Shown here: piece after piece, positions 29,281-41,000 of the stretch
Layout of the letters: each line of letters opens with the position of its first letter
Position numbering within the stretch: position 1 is the stretch's first letter
Assembly (NCBI RefSeq): GCF_963678635.1
Contig: NC_087068.1
Coordinates: forward strand, 19,161,872 to 19,225,871
DNA length: 64,000 bases
Origin: Symsagittifera roscoffensis
Lineage: Eukaryota > Xenacoelomorpha > Acoela > Convolutidae
Reading direction: 5' to 3'
Program-made: the position numbers and the translations under genes
Notes under the pieces: generated by a model
Databases searched by the model: none
What the model saw: the letters and a program-made list of their open reading frames with translations, nothing else
What the model was told of the DNA's origin: nothing

Positions 29281-32164
29281 TCTTTATTTGTCACTTTCCT
29301 ATGCCTACTCTTGACTCAATTGCTAGAGACCTTATAGTTTTATTAACAATAATAATGACACAACACAATAAATTTCACCAGATTCTATTAAATAGTGACC
29401 ACGAATCCCTGTATGTTGTCAGAGTACAGTTTGTATAAAATTTATTCACACTAGCCGATTATCGGTCCAAAGATCTGGAAACTAGCACAATATGATGTTA
29501 TCAGTCAATTTAAAAGATAGTGTACTCACTACCCAATCAAACACAGTTTAGGTTGATTTAAAATCAAAAACAAAAAATATATATTGACACAATATGAATG
29601 TATATATAAAAAAACGTATGTGTCTTGTACTCTTAGTCTGTCGCAGTACAATAGTCGAACCTGTCTTTTAAAGAAAAAGCTTTCCCTGCTCGGTGCCGCA
29701 CCAAACAGACAAAACTTTGAAGGCAGTAATTTTCTCAAGTGGGCGTCTATTGCACCCACCGAGTACTGTGTTACCTATCTGCCTTCGGACTGCCCGAGCT
29801 AGACCGACTAAAATCCTCAGGGCAGTCACTTTTCCCAAAAACGTCTTATGTTTCAATCCACACCAATGAATCACGCTCTTTTTAATTTAGACTTAGTGTC
29901 GCGAATATCCGAGTTCGGACCTGTTTTGTATTAGTCTGGTTCTTATTGAAAGGCAAGTTACCAGTGCAGTCACTGATACCTAGCCTGTGTGTTAATAACC
30001 TAATACCTCTCACTTTTTAGTCTTTCTTTCGTCTACCTAAGTCCTTAATAAAATAATACCCCTCCGGATTGGCACAAATAGGACCCTTCCGGATTGATAG
30101 AATCTAGACCCCTCCGGATTTGGACCCCTCTGAGTTGGTTACTATAAGACCCCTCCGGATTTGGACCCCTCTGAATTAGCAACTATAAGACCCCTCCGGA
30201 TTCGGACCCCTCCGGTTTTGTGGAAAGTAAACCCCCCCGGATTCGTTCTCCGATGCAATTATGCTCTTTCAATTAACTGAGAAGGGTATTTACTACCTTC
30301 CTAGACCCTTCTGGATTGAAGTTAAGCCTCTTATTTGACAATTCACGCTAACGGTGAAGGGTCTAATTGCTGGCCTAACTTCGGCTCGATTAAGCTTTTG
30401 CTGTGCCCTTAGCCCTCCCTTTTGGTCTAGAATGGCCTAAAGTTACTTTATTCAACCGCTATTACCTTTTGGTAGGGGTCTAAGGGTTTTTCAGAAAAAT
30501 TTATAAAACGTGAAGGGTGTACCCCTCCGGATTTGTGTAATTTGCTAAAACCAATCTCAAAAAAATTTTCTCGCTTACTTTTCCAAAAAAATTTCTGACC
30601 CTATCAGTAAGCTCAGCTAATTTCTGATCTATTGGTACCAAGATCAACTCAATATGCTCAGCAGTTCCAAAGTTATCAACTAAAACGTCTTTCTTGCAAA
30701 CTCAAAAAATTTCTCGCTTATAGGCTCCACCCAACTTTTTCCGCAATTCTGGTCCTTTCGACCTAAAAATTATTGATCCGAGCTCAGAAGGCCTATACTC
30801 TTCTCGTTCAATGCAAAAGACCCGATCTAAAACGCTTTTGTAGAAAAATTTTGCGAAAAACTATGCTACCTGGACCCCTCCGGATTGATGAATCCACCAA
30901 ATCAAACACGTTATGTTCGATTTCTCTGAAACCCGGAAGGCTTTCGGGTAGCGGGTTTCAAAACTCGTAGATTCACTAGTGGACGTTGTCCGAACAACTA
31001 TTTTTACTGTCCTAATTTTCTGATTTTATAGTGTTTCTTACTATCAAAAAATGGGAAAATTTGGTTTTTGGTACCAAACTAGTTCCAACCACTTCCGAAC
31101 TAAAGTTAACCGGTTCTACTTATTACAGTAGTGCAGTTACGATGTAACACACTAACTTAGGGCTTTTTTCCGTTTCAAAAAATATCGATATCTCAAAAAT
31201 CGCGACTTGTGGGGGGATCAAAATATCGCTATTTTGACCCTAAAAACCGGCCTGTTTTCGTTGTTTTTCACTGAAAAACGATATAAGACTATTAATATAG
31301 GTTATATAAGTAATAATATTAATAAAACTATACCCCTCCGGGTTTGTTTATTATCCGAATTAAGGTGCTTAACTCGGATATTCGCAGTTCGGTGAAGGGT
31401 CACTACAGTGCAGCACTGTCGAGCCACCCACAGATTACTATCTTACTTTTTGTACCAAAAGGGATACAAAACTTGTTAACGATACCCAACAGTCGATTGT
31501 TGTTGTCGTTGAGCCCCTTCTTGTTGCTCCTTGTACTGCTTGCCGGATCGGTCTTCACCCAAGACCCTTCCGAATTGAGCGCAAATCAGCTGACCCTTCC
31601 GGATTGAGCGCAATTTATCATTAACGTGCTTAAATGCTCAAATAACCCTACAGTACAAGCCTCACAAACGGGCTACAAAACTGACCGTAACGATCCTGAC
31701 TGATATAAATGCCTGTAACAACAATATATCTATCAACAACAAACGGGGGGGTTGGATCACATCTTGTCTGGGGTGATGATTTCTACTGATTTTTTACTTT
31801 TTTTACTGTTTTTGGTTTTTTCGGTTATTTTTTATGTTTTTTGTTTTTCTTGGGTACTATACTACTTTTTGTTTGGTTTTACTTATATCTTTAAGTGTTT
31901 TTGGTCACAAACCACTCAGGGGACGAGGGGACGGCCGATCCCCCCACCCTTCCTGGTTCGTGAATTTTCGGTCTTAACTAGGTTAAAAAACTATTCACGG
32001 CAATCCGGAAGGCCTCCGCGTTCCGAACTACCCTTCCGCCCCGGCGGTTTAGGCCTATTAAGGGCGTTATTGTGAGCATCCGCTCGGCGCGGAGTGCTCG
32101 TTAACGGTTCTGCCGGTCATGATGTTAAAAAGAATAACACCCAGGAGCGCCATAAAAACATGTA
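29281..32164 (-). other. Leader of element B, 2.9 kb, with repeated CCTCCGGATT words
   Basis: This is an untranslated leader between the 5' LTR and gag. The part at 29985-32164 matches the leader of element A. The word ACCCCTCCGGATT and close variants recur, densest at 30057-30245. In several places the word is followed 50-70 bases later by its inverted form (CCGGAAGG), so stem-loops are possible (for example 30873-30942). No credible protein frame is present. Confidence 0.8.
32138..32152 (-). other. Primer binding site of element B, tRNA-Asn-like
   Basis: The plus strand CACCCAGGAGCGCCA equals a tRNA 3' end with CCA. From memory of animal tRNA-Asn 3' ends, the complement (TGGCG...CCTGGGTG) fits Asn best. 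It sits 12 bases from the LTR edge, farther than the usual 0-5. The same site and spacing are found in element A. Confidence 0.6.
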
Positions 32165-33090
32165 TGTAACATTCGCCCGGAAGATACATATCGACGGATA
32201 ACAAAACTAAGTCTTAAGACGACTGGCTAACGTCTAAACAGAGCTTTGCATGCTTTTCACCGTCTCTACCAAGCCAGTACTTTTCGGTGGTCTTTCTAAC
32301 ATCGGGTCGACAAAAACGTTACTGTTCTCCGGCTTCGACCAGAACGCTCAAATTAACTTAATTACATGCAAATAGTGAGCTCATGGCTGAGTCTCAGTAT
32401 CCCCAGACCACGAGGTCACTCCTAAAAACAGGGCTACTATTTATTATATTACTATTGTTTTTGTTCAGTAGATAAAAATCATCATCTCCATCGAAGATGG
32501 ATCAACCCTCTCCCCCAACTCCTAGCACCTCATCCTTGTCAAAACTAATCCAAATATCAGTTAAATTCAAGTCAGGACATGACAGGATGCTAAAAATTCA
32601 TATAACAGGCTAAAAGTTTCAGTCCCGAAACCCTTCCGGATTTGTGAATCCACTGAATCAAGCTCCTTAAGTTTGATTTCACGATAACACGGAAGGCTGG
32701 TTTTCACCCTTCACCGTTGTTCGCAACGGCCTTGCAACTATTGTAGCAGCACAATAGTTGCAACTCGGAACGTCCTCTGCTATTTGTTGTCGTTTTCTTC
32801 AATTTCGATTTCTTCAATTTCGATAAAGTTGTTCTCGTCAGCGCAACTAATGTTGTTGTGTTTCTTCTCTCGTTTTTTGTTAAAATGGCCGTTTCAGCAT
32901 TTCTCAGAAATGTGACGTCATCCTTCGAATTTTTGAAATTTTAAAATACTAGAATATTCTAGCCCTCACCGTTTGGCTAAACGTTCCAATAACGCCCTTA
33001 GTTCTTAAAAACCACCAACCCGGAAGGCTTACTGCTAAAATTCCGAATTCTGCAGAGATTGCATTTTGGCCATTCTGGTCGAATGTCACA
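32165..33090 (-). repeat. 5' LTR of element B
   Basis: This 926-bp LTR pairs with 8570-9494 (about 1.1% different). The CRE-like TGACGTCA is at 32913-32920, the paired hairpins are at 32714-32729 and 32732-32763, and a TATA-like TATAATAAAT is on the minus strand near 32440-32449. On the coding strand the CRE lies upstream of the TATA-like site, as expected for a U3 promoter. Confidence 0.95.
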
Positions 33091-33094
33091 TTTG
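33091..33094. repeat. Target site duplication of element B, right copy (TTTG)
   Basis: This matches 8566-8569. Four-base duplications are usual for this class of integrase. Confidence 0.88.
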
Positions 33095-33480
33095 TTTTCA
33101 GATAATGAGAAGCTAGGAGTTGAGGCAAAGGGTTGATGCATCTCCGATGGAAATGATGATTTTTATCCAGTTATAAAAAAAACAAGAGTAATATAATAAT
33201 TAAGTGGTAGCCCTGTTTTAAGGAGTGATCTCGAGGTCCGGGTATACTGAGACCCAGCCCTGAACTCACTATTTTTGCATGTAATCATGCTAATTTGCTC
33301 GGTTTGGCTGATATTCTCTAAGTTGTAATGACTTTGTCGACCCGATGTTAATGGACCACACATTGAACTGGCTTTGGTAAAGACGGTTGAAAACAGGTGA
33401 AGCTGTGTTTAGACATTAGCCAGTCATTCCATAACCTGGCTTTGTTTTCCGTCGGTTTGTACTTCCGGGCGAATGTTACA
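33095..33480 (+). mobile_element. Element C: second part of its 3' LTR
   Basis: This continues the LTR interrupted at 8569. It is the inverted, diverged equivalent of about 32165-32540 and ends CGGGCGAATGTTACA at 33480. Together with 8002-8569 it gives an LTR of about 950 bp. Beyond 33480 the sequence turns into a minus-strand LINE, so this is the right-hand edge of element C. Confidence 0.85.
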
Positions 33481-33486
33481 GAAACC

Positions 33487-34110
33487 GAAACAAGAAGGAT
33501 TAAATAATTTGTTTTGATTTTAATGTACAGTTATCTGTTCATGTAAATTTTTCTCATAGCTTTTCGAAAAAGCTGTTGTAATTGGTACAGGTCTGTTATT
33601 TTTAGGATATCAAGTATCCCCTTTTTTATATATGGGAGTCACAATAGCATTTTTCTGATCATCAGGAAAAACCGAATCTAAGATTCATTGGTTCGAGACA
33701 AAGTTCAAGGGTAGCACAATGATTGATTTACGATATACTATGGCCCATGAGGGCACCTTGCCGGCCCCTAGTAGCTTATTGCCCTTCAGTCCTTTTTTGT
33801 ATCGAAACATTCTTTTTGAAATATTGGACGAAAGTAAAACTCTGGTATATTGGTTACAAAAGTTGATACAGATGGTGAAGTTGATTTAGAACAAAACAAA
33901 TTACCTAGATTTTGAAAAAAAAAATTAATTAATTAAAATGATCTGCAATGCCTTTTTTGTTGACAATGACATCTCCAAATGAGTTTTTCAAGGCAGTAAC
34001 TGATGATACACTTTCTGAGCATCTCAATTTATTAATGAGGTTTACATCATTTAAACACGACTTAGTATAGTCGGCTTGTTTCGTTTTTACCGATCTTACG
34101 ACAGTCTAAG
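33487..34110 (-). mobile_element. LINE reverse transcriptase relic, cut by element C
   Basis: The minus strand encodes fragments typical of CR1/Jockey-like RT: TPIYKKGD near 33640, NNRPVPI, then FEK/YEK-type residues and NPSCFGF at the left edge, where intact LINEs have QFGFR. There are stop codons and frameshifts throughout, so it is a dead copy. The next expected RT segment is missing because element C begins there; it should lie left of the window. Confidence 0.7.
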
Positions 34111-34491
34111 AATTCTAAGAAATAATACGGAACCTTTACTCTTGGGTTTAGACAAATAAGTTTAGTATATATTTCTGGTTCGAGTAGAGAAATTCGAGCT
34201 GCGACGCAGTTACTTCTTAATCGGAACAATTTGCAGTATCAGTTCGGGCACATTTGAAGTCAGATACGACCAATTAAAAAGAACTATTGTTCTTCTAAAA
34301 ACTGGAACGGAATTTTAATCTACCAGAATTTACCTTCATTACCTAAATTTGTAATTTAATTTTGCATATTCGAGCCTGAATTTCCTGAAATGTTTTTTTT
34401 TTGTGAAAAGCAGTTTCGCCTCTGCGTATATTAAAGAGAAATTTGTACACCACGATGTTTTTTCAGATGGTCTTTTGTTCTGATATTAAAA
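34111..34491 (+). other. Upstream region of RFT1
   Basis: About 380 AT-rich bases lie between the LINE relic and the RFT1 start. I see no clear TATA box, initiator or other promoter element. The core promoter is presumably here, unless the gene has a 5' non-coding exon farther left. Confidence 0.4.
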
Positions 34492-35002
34492 ATGCAGAGA
34501 ATGAGATCCGGAGAAGCACTGAATGCCGCAGTGCGATCCGTCAGTGTGAACATTCCATTAGAGATAGCCCTGAAAATTATTACATTCCTTTTGAAAGCAG
34601 TTTGTTTGAGATACGTGGCCACAGATGTGTTGGGAGTAGCGAATATTCGGCTTCTTCTTATGCAACAATCTATTGTTTTCCTTTCCAGAGAGCCTTTTCG
34701 AAGATCATGCATCGGAGCTGTAACAGTTTCGCTTCAGGACATAGTTAACATTGTCTGGTTTGTGCCGTTTGTAGGATTTTTATATTGCACAATTTTTTCC
34801 ATTATATGGTGCTTCGCTTTATCGCAACCTGATTCGGAGTTATTCCCGAACTACAGGCAAGCTGTTCTGATTTATTCATTTTCAGCAATCCTGGAGCTTT
34901 TGGCTGAGCCGTGCTACATATTGTCACAAGTGAAGAGAGAAGTTACCCCGAATGTTGTTATAATTGGGGTTTCGACACTGAATAGTTGTCTGATTACTGC
35001 AG
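34492..35002 (+). CDS. RFT1: RFT1 exon 1
   Basis: This exon codes the N-terminal 170 residues. It includes ITFLLKAVCLRYV, the conserved NIRLLLMQQSIVFLSREPFRRS block and the LELLAEPCYILSQ segment. It ends in phase 1 at a strong donor GCAG|GTAAAA. Two in-frame ATGs (34492 and 34501) are possible starts. Confidence 0.93.
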
Positions 35003-38000
35003 GTAAAAATACTCATACGGGTCAAACAATACTTAAAACGCGAGACAGGTAAGAATTCTTAAAGTGGTCCGTTTTGTTATTTAATAGACTATATGTTACC
35101 TTCTGAGACATACTCTGTCTCAATGCTCGTCTTTGCAAGCAACCGGGCCTTTTTCTTTTTTGATTTCCGAGAGGTGTTTCGAAAAAAATTGGACTGTTAA
35201 TTGGAATGCTCTTGGTATACTGTTATTTTCTGGTTTTCTGGTTGTTTTCTAAAAGTCGTTCATTTCGCAATCATGACAGCAGTATTTAAAAACTGAAAAT
35301 GAGCTGAAATATCGAATTATTACACATTTTAAGCATCGAAGCAAGATTTGACGAAAAAGCGCTACTACAAAGCATTTAATTTCAGGATTCAAATCTGTAT
35401 TTGTTTTAAGCCCTGCTGATCAACGGGGGTTGGAGTGGTGGTGACTCTGATGGTGCCGAAGTGGGCAGGGGCGGGGAGGAGGGGGGTCTGTGGGCTTTGA
35501 CAGTGGGCCAACTGTGTTTTTCCCTCTGCTACTGCTCACTATTCTACCTATACTTCGTCATGCACTCAGCACACTTGGGTAAGGCTTTTAGTTGGAAACA
35601 AATCTCTAGCTTATAGTGCAGCTATTTCTAACGTTTTTTTATTGCTCTCTCTCTCTTCGCTTTCTCTTACGTCAAATCAGCTATCGAAACCACACATCTA
35701 TAGAAACCATAATAATGCCAAAGTCTGGTTGAAAATGGGCCCGAAAAAGCTCGATTTGTTTCTGAAGCTTATTGTGCTAAAAACAAAAACTAAAACGTTT
35801 TAATGAATCGTATCGTATCAGAACAGTACAACTACTTTCTGCCCAGAAACCAACATGGTTTTAGAAAACATGCATCGACGACAACAACAATGATTTCATT
35901 GCAACAACAAATAGCAACTTTTCAGAAGACCAAAGCCGACTCAGTGAGAATTTTATCTGTTGACCTAAGTAAAGCATTTGACAGGGTCCAACACCACATT
36001 TTCGTAGAAAAATTGAGCAAAGTCATCCCAGAAATAAACATTTTTTTATTATAAATTGGGTTTTTAGCTTAAAAAACCGATCAGTCTTCACCGAATGCAA
36101 CAACCAAAGATCTCGAACAGTAAACATAAGTCAAGTTGTACCACAAGGCACAGTTTTAGGGCCAATCTTCTATAATATCGCTACGTTCAATTTCGACATG
36201 GAACCAGTCAATACTGCTCAAATGATCAAGTTTGCTGATGATTCCTACACGATCATACGAGTTTATGGATCGCTAGATGTTTCTAGAAACGCAATGCAGC
36301 ATATCAAACAATAGTGTTGAAAAAACGATTTTCTTGTCAATGATAAGAATTCAATAGTTATGACAATACACAGCTCACCCTCTGTGCACGCCATTAGCGC
36401 ACGAACTGAAAACTTAGTAAAGTCTCAATATCAAGTCATTTTCTAACTTTAAAAAACTGAAAACGCAAGGCAACTAACTTGGTTAAATTCAAATATCAAA
36501 ATATCTTCAAATGAAAAGCTAAGTATTTCAAATGTCACCTTTTTTCTAAACGTTCTTTTTTCTTCTGTTTCACTAGTTAATTCATAATTGCCCCCTTCTA
36601 GATATCTTAACTTTTCAGTTCCCCTACTAAACTTAGTGTTGTTGCCAGGTACGTGCATAAAGACGGGGACACCCTCTCAATGTTTACCCCCAGTCTTAAA
36701 TAGCGTTACCTTCGAATATAAATTCACATTCCAGCCCTGTATCAACAATTTGTGTAAAAACTTATGAAGTTCATGTTTTCTTTGTCAAGACTCAAAAGTT
36801 TTAGAATTAAACTATCAGAATTGGAACAAATTTATGAGTATCTAGTAGAGAGCCAAATAACTTATGCCCTGCGAGTTTGGGCTTGCGCAAACTACGCTAA
36901 CATTCATTGACCGTGTCCAAGAAAAGGCAATGAAACTTGGTATCATTAGGAAATTTAATTTATCGATTCTTTTATTAAAAGATCGGATGCCTAGTTCATA
37001 AAGCACAGAAAACAACTTTCATATTTTACACCATCTCGTGCCTCAACGTGATGACTATTCCACAAGCCGTCTGAGAAATAAAACAGCACATGCACAATAT
37101 CAAAAACTAGAAAAACAAATGAAAATTTTCCCGCAACGCGTCACTAGATGAAAACTTAACAAAATTTAATTTCGGTTAGTGTTATGTATTCATATGTATT
37201 TATAAGTTATATGTGATTAACATATACATTTGACATGAAACTTTTTAAACAGTTTTATGTTAAATGTAACGACGAACCATGTTTATAACTAAGGTAGCCT
37301 TTGTTTACGAAAGATGTTAGAACTTCGGTTGTATGAACAGATATCTTGCAACAATTCTGAACATAAAACATTGCTGCATACGATAATCCTTTTCATGTCC
37401 TTTAATAACATGATATTGAAAGATACGTTTTTGAACAATTTCCAACAAACTTTAATTGATCTTCTAACATTCTCCGTCAATAGGCCTGTCAAAATTTCTG
37501 GCGACCTCGGGTTGACTCCCAGTAGTTAAAAGAGATATTACCGGCCTAATTTTGTTCGTTGATCAACATGTCTTCGTCGCCTCCACGACACCGTCTTCCC
37601 TCTAACCGTTCAACTCCAACTACCACACCGTTCCAAGTATCACACCATTCCAAATACCAGACCCTTCAACAGCTGAAAGAGTCGGAATCACAGTATCTAG
37701 CATTTCTGAGTAAAGCGAAAAAAATCACCCTGGAGTGCCTGCTCCGTGAAACCCTATCTCAGCTCGTACAAGCAGAGGAAGTTAGTGCTGTCAAATCCCA
37801 AAAAGATTATGATTCATAATTATAAGTCTCCATTGACAACCTGAAGGAACATGTAACGACAACCAACAGCGAGTCCATAATGAGTACCCTAAGTATTATC
37901 ACAGGAAATGTTATGAAACCTTAGACGAGTAGCACTGCCAAGATTGATGAAGCCTTGAAACAGATCATGAAACAAACAGAATTTTCTTAATTTCTTATTT

Positions 38001-41000
38001 AGAAGCCAGATCGAAACTTCCTTTGTCAGTGAAGAGCTGACGGCTTCCCAGCAGCTCTGCATGGAGCTACAGCGGTACCATCGTTAACCAAGAAATTTCA
38101 AAGGTCGAAGATTTTCTTGGTTTCCGCATGAAGCGACTTGGTAAATATGACGGAAATACAAACTGCCGTCGGACTATTCTTTCTGTAAAGCCAAAAAGCT
38201 GCGCGCCATGGCGGTTGTTGCCTTGAAAAATTTTGAGAAAACAACAGTATTTCTCGGCTAATCTTGCAGGAAGAGTTTTGCTTGGAACAAATTCTGGAAA
38301 AGACGAACTGCCCAACGGATTCATCCAACCCAGAATTCTGTTGAATGGAAGAAAATTATTCGACCACAACTTGCTGTCTGTTAAATTAAACACCTCCATC
38401 AGTATGTCAAAAAGACTTCGAGTGACTTTCAAATGCAATCGAGGCTTCGTATTTCAACCCGTATTGCTAGAAAATTACCATACTGACGGCACGCGTAGAC
38501 TGAGCCAGCTCTGGACACGTTCGCGCTATAAGGACTCAAAAAGATCCCAAATATCCCCATGGATTTGGCCTGAAACTGCTCGCTGTATTAGGAAACTATG
38601 AACTCTAGAACGAATTTCGGAAAAACGGCTAGATACTCTGAAAATGTATGCCAAGGAATCACGTTGCAAAGTGTTCTGACTGAGCGTTCCGGCAGGCAGG
38701 AACAGAGACACTCAGGAAGTGTTCAGACATCTCAGTGTCTAGCAGCCATACTAAGAAACGGCCCTTTCTCCGCCAAAACCCCCAGTGAAAAATCTAACAT
38801 GTGCAATACTGATTTCAAATCAGTTAAGAACTCATCAGTCAACCCGATAGTTCAATTCCCGATTCTCCTTTCTTCTACTCTTCCTTTGGAGATTTTGTCA
38901 GTCAGGAAAAGTCAGGTCAATTTTAAGTCAGCTAGATGTCGCTAAAGCCACGGACCAGATGGTGTTTTCCCATGTCTAATAAAGTTTACTAGTTCTTTTT
39001 TAATCCCAATCGCTTTCGCCTTTGTTCACAGACGCACAACAGAAAGCAAAACGTGAACTGTTCTGCATTGGTTCACGAAATCAAAACAGACAGTTTCGAG
39101 TTCCCGAAACTGTGGAAGTTGAGTCGCATTATTCCTCTTCAAAAGTAGTCCCAAGGAGGAAGGATGTAACTACCGACCGGAAGAGTTCCTTCCATGCTCC
39201 TCAGCTCTTTGTTTATCAATTCAGCTGTTGAAAAGTACGATCATGTGTAAGTCGCTGAATAAGCTATAGGAAAGTAAAGAGAAGAAATTGTTAGTTCATG
39301 CTCTTTATCCTAGGCGTCGAAAGCTTTCGACAATGTCAATCATTAGATTTTGCCCACTAAGCTCTACTTTTTGTGAGTGAATTGTTGGCTCCTGAGAGTA
39401 ACCATGACTACCTGATTGACAGAAAGCAACATCTTCTTGTCGAGGATTGACCTGCCAGGATTTTTAGATGTAGTCCGCGCCGTAGTCTTTGTTTGCTGTT
39501 GATAGCATACTTGTTGCATTGGATTAACAGCTTGACGATGCTTTTCTATCTTAGAATCATTGGCTTTGAACGACAAATTGGTTTAACACCCATTTAAAAC
39601 CAGGATTTTCAATTTCTACGATTTGTCACCAAAATATGACCTCTTATGCAAACCTGGACGGATCATAATATTTCACCAATTAATAAACCATTCCAAACTT
39701 CATACAGAATAGAGATAAACGTATACTCCTTGCTCCATTATAGTGCTCAACTCAAGTCATACAAAAGCGCCAACTGGCAAATTTTTCGTTAGGAATCTCT
39801 TTGCTGGTTCGCTTCCAGAGGCGACATGAGACGCATCGAACGCTGCTGAGCATGCTCACTAAGTGGATTGTGCCTTACATCCCAACTACAAAGATCGCCT
39901 TTTCAAGCTTAAATTTTTACTCATTCCTTTATATCTGTAAATGCTGGATTTTCTGACTTGACGAAAATATGCAAAGGCCGATGTGATCTTTCTGTTGATG
40001 ACTTTCGAAGTTGACAAACGAATTGGCCAAAGAACTAGATGATTCCTGTTCCTATATTGCGATCTCTCAAGACTGAACTGTCATCAAGACATCTTGAGTT
40101 TTGCGATTTCTTCTGTCTATAGATATTACGACTCTAATTGGTCTCAAGCCCAGACTACTGGAAACCCCGTGGAGCAATTTCATCTCTTACTATAAAGAAC
40201 TCATGATCTGCACTTGGCATTTGGGTTGCAGATGCAGTGTGTCTTACTAGACTCTTTTCGGGATCGAGCTCTCTTCATTTTTTTCTTGTTAAAATATTTT
40301 ATGGTTTTTATTCTCCCGACTTTGAAAAAGTTATATATACATTTATGAGGGCCGTTTTCTTGTTCTAGATACCAATTTCGCGTGCTACATTGACAGCTTT
40401 GTCAGCCTAAGCTCAATTAGTAGAAAAAAATTCAATCTGCGGTCATTTTTCATTGATAATGAAAATTGAGCGTTAGCTGTGTTACAAAGCTGATATTTTT
40501 GAGTTCTCTCTATTCAAATTGCCATATCACCTGTGAAGTTTAATTTTTTTTCAGCCGGCGACCGGTCTATATGGTTGCTCAAAAAGTTAGTGATCTTTAT
40601 TTACCTATAGAAATTTGAATAAGTTTAGATAACAATATGTGAAATTATGGTGTGACAGGTGAAAGTTCAGCAATAGAATGTCAGTCACTCTTCCCTCCTT
40701 TTTGTGTTTTTTTTTCTCTCGTTGAAAACCAAAACGCATATTGACTAGGAAATTTTGCCACGAACAATGTGTTGTTCCTTGCTGTTTTTCGAGCAGATCT
40801 ACGCTAGAGCACTTTTTGTCCACTTATTGTTAGCCGCAGATAACTACGCCTTCAGCCTGGGTTTTGTCCGCAATTTGTTTTAGTTTCGGCTCGTTTTCGC
40901 AATCACCGCCATATTCGAACTGATATACTCTTGTTGCTTCGGTATTGCCGGCATGTTAGGTCTGATAAAGCTTGCCAAAATCATTACCATCACTGGGAAG

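Larger units (their letters stand above)
8570..33090 (-). mobile_element. Element B: apparently whole giant Ty3/gypsy-like LTR retrotransposon (24.5 kb)
   Basis: Read on the minus strand, the order is: 5' LTR (33090-32165), tRNA-Asn-like primer site, 2.9 kb leader, gag-pol of 3210 codons, a 390-base spacer, a second frame of 2981 codons, an 817-base 3' region, a purine-rich tract and the 3' LTR (9494-8570). Its LTRs differ by about ten substitutions and one one-base indel in 925 bases (about 1.1%), so insertion was recent on a neutral clock. The flanks carry a 4-bp duplication. I see no breaks in either long frame. Typical Ty3/gypsy elements are 5-10 kb, so this one is exceptionally large, mainly because of the second frame, the leader and the extended Pol C-terminus. 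The integrase DDE order after RT/RNase H puts it in Ty3/gypsy rather than Ty1/copia. Confidence 0.95.

Noticed and set aside
32165-33480. Region 32165-33480 first looked like a DNA transposon with about 380-bp terminal inverted repeats.
   Set aside because: The inverted arms are LTR halves from two oppositely oriented elements; the TTTG duplication and the match to 8002-8569 explain them better.
40856-40959. Hydrophobic stretch (VFAITAIFELIYSC) considered as the missing middle exon of RFT1.
   Set aside because: Its splice phases do not fit without a frame change, while 35411-35578 fits both phases and the family pattern (GLWALTVGQL, YLYF).
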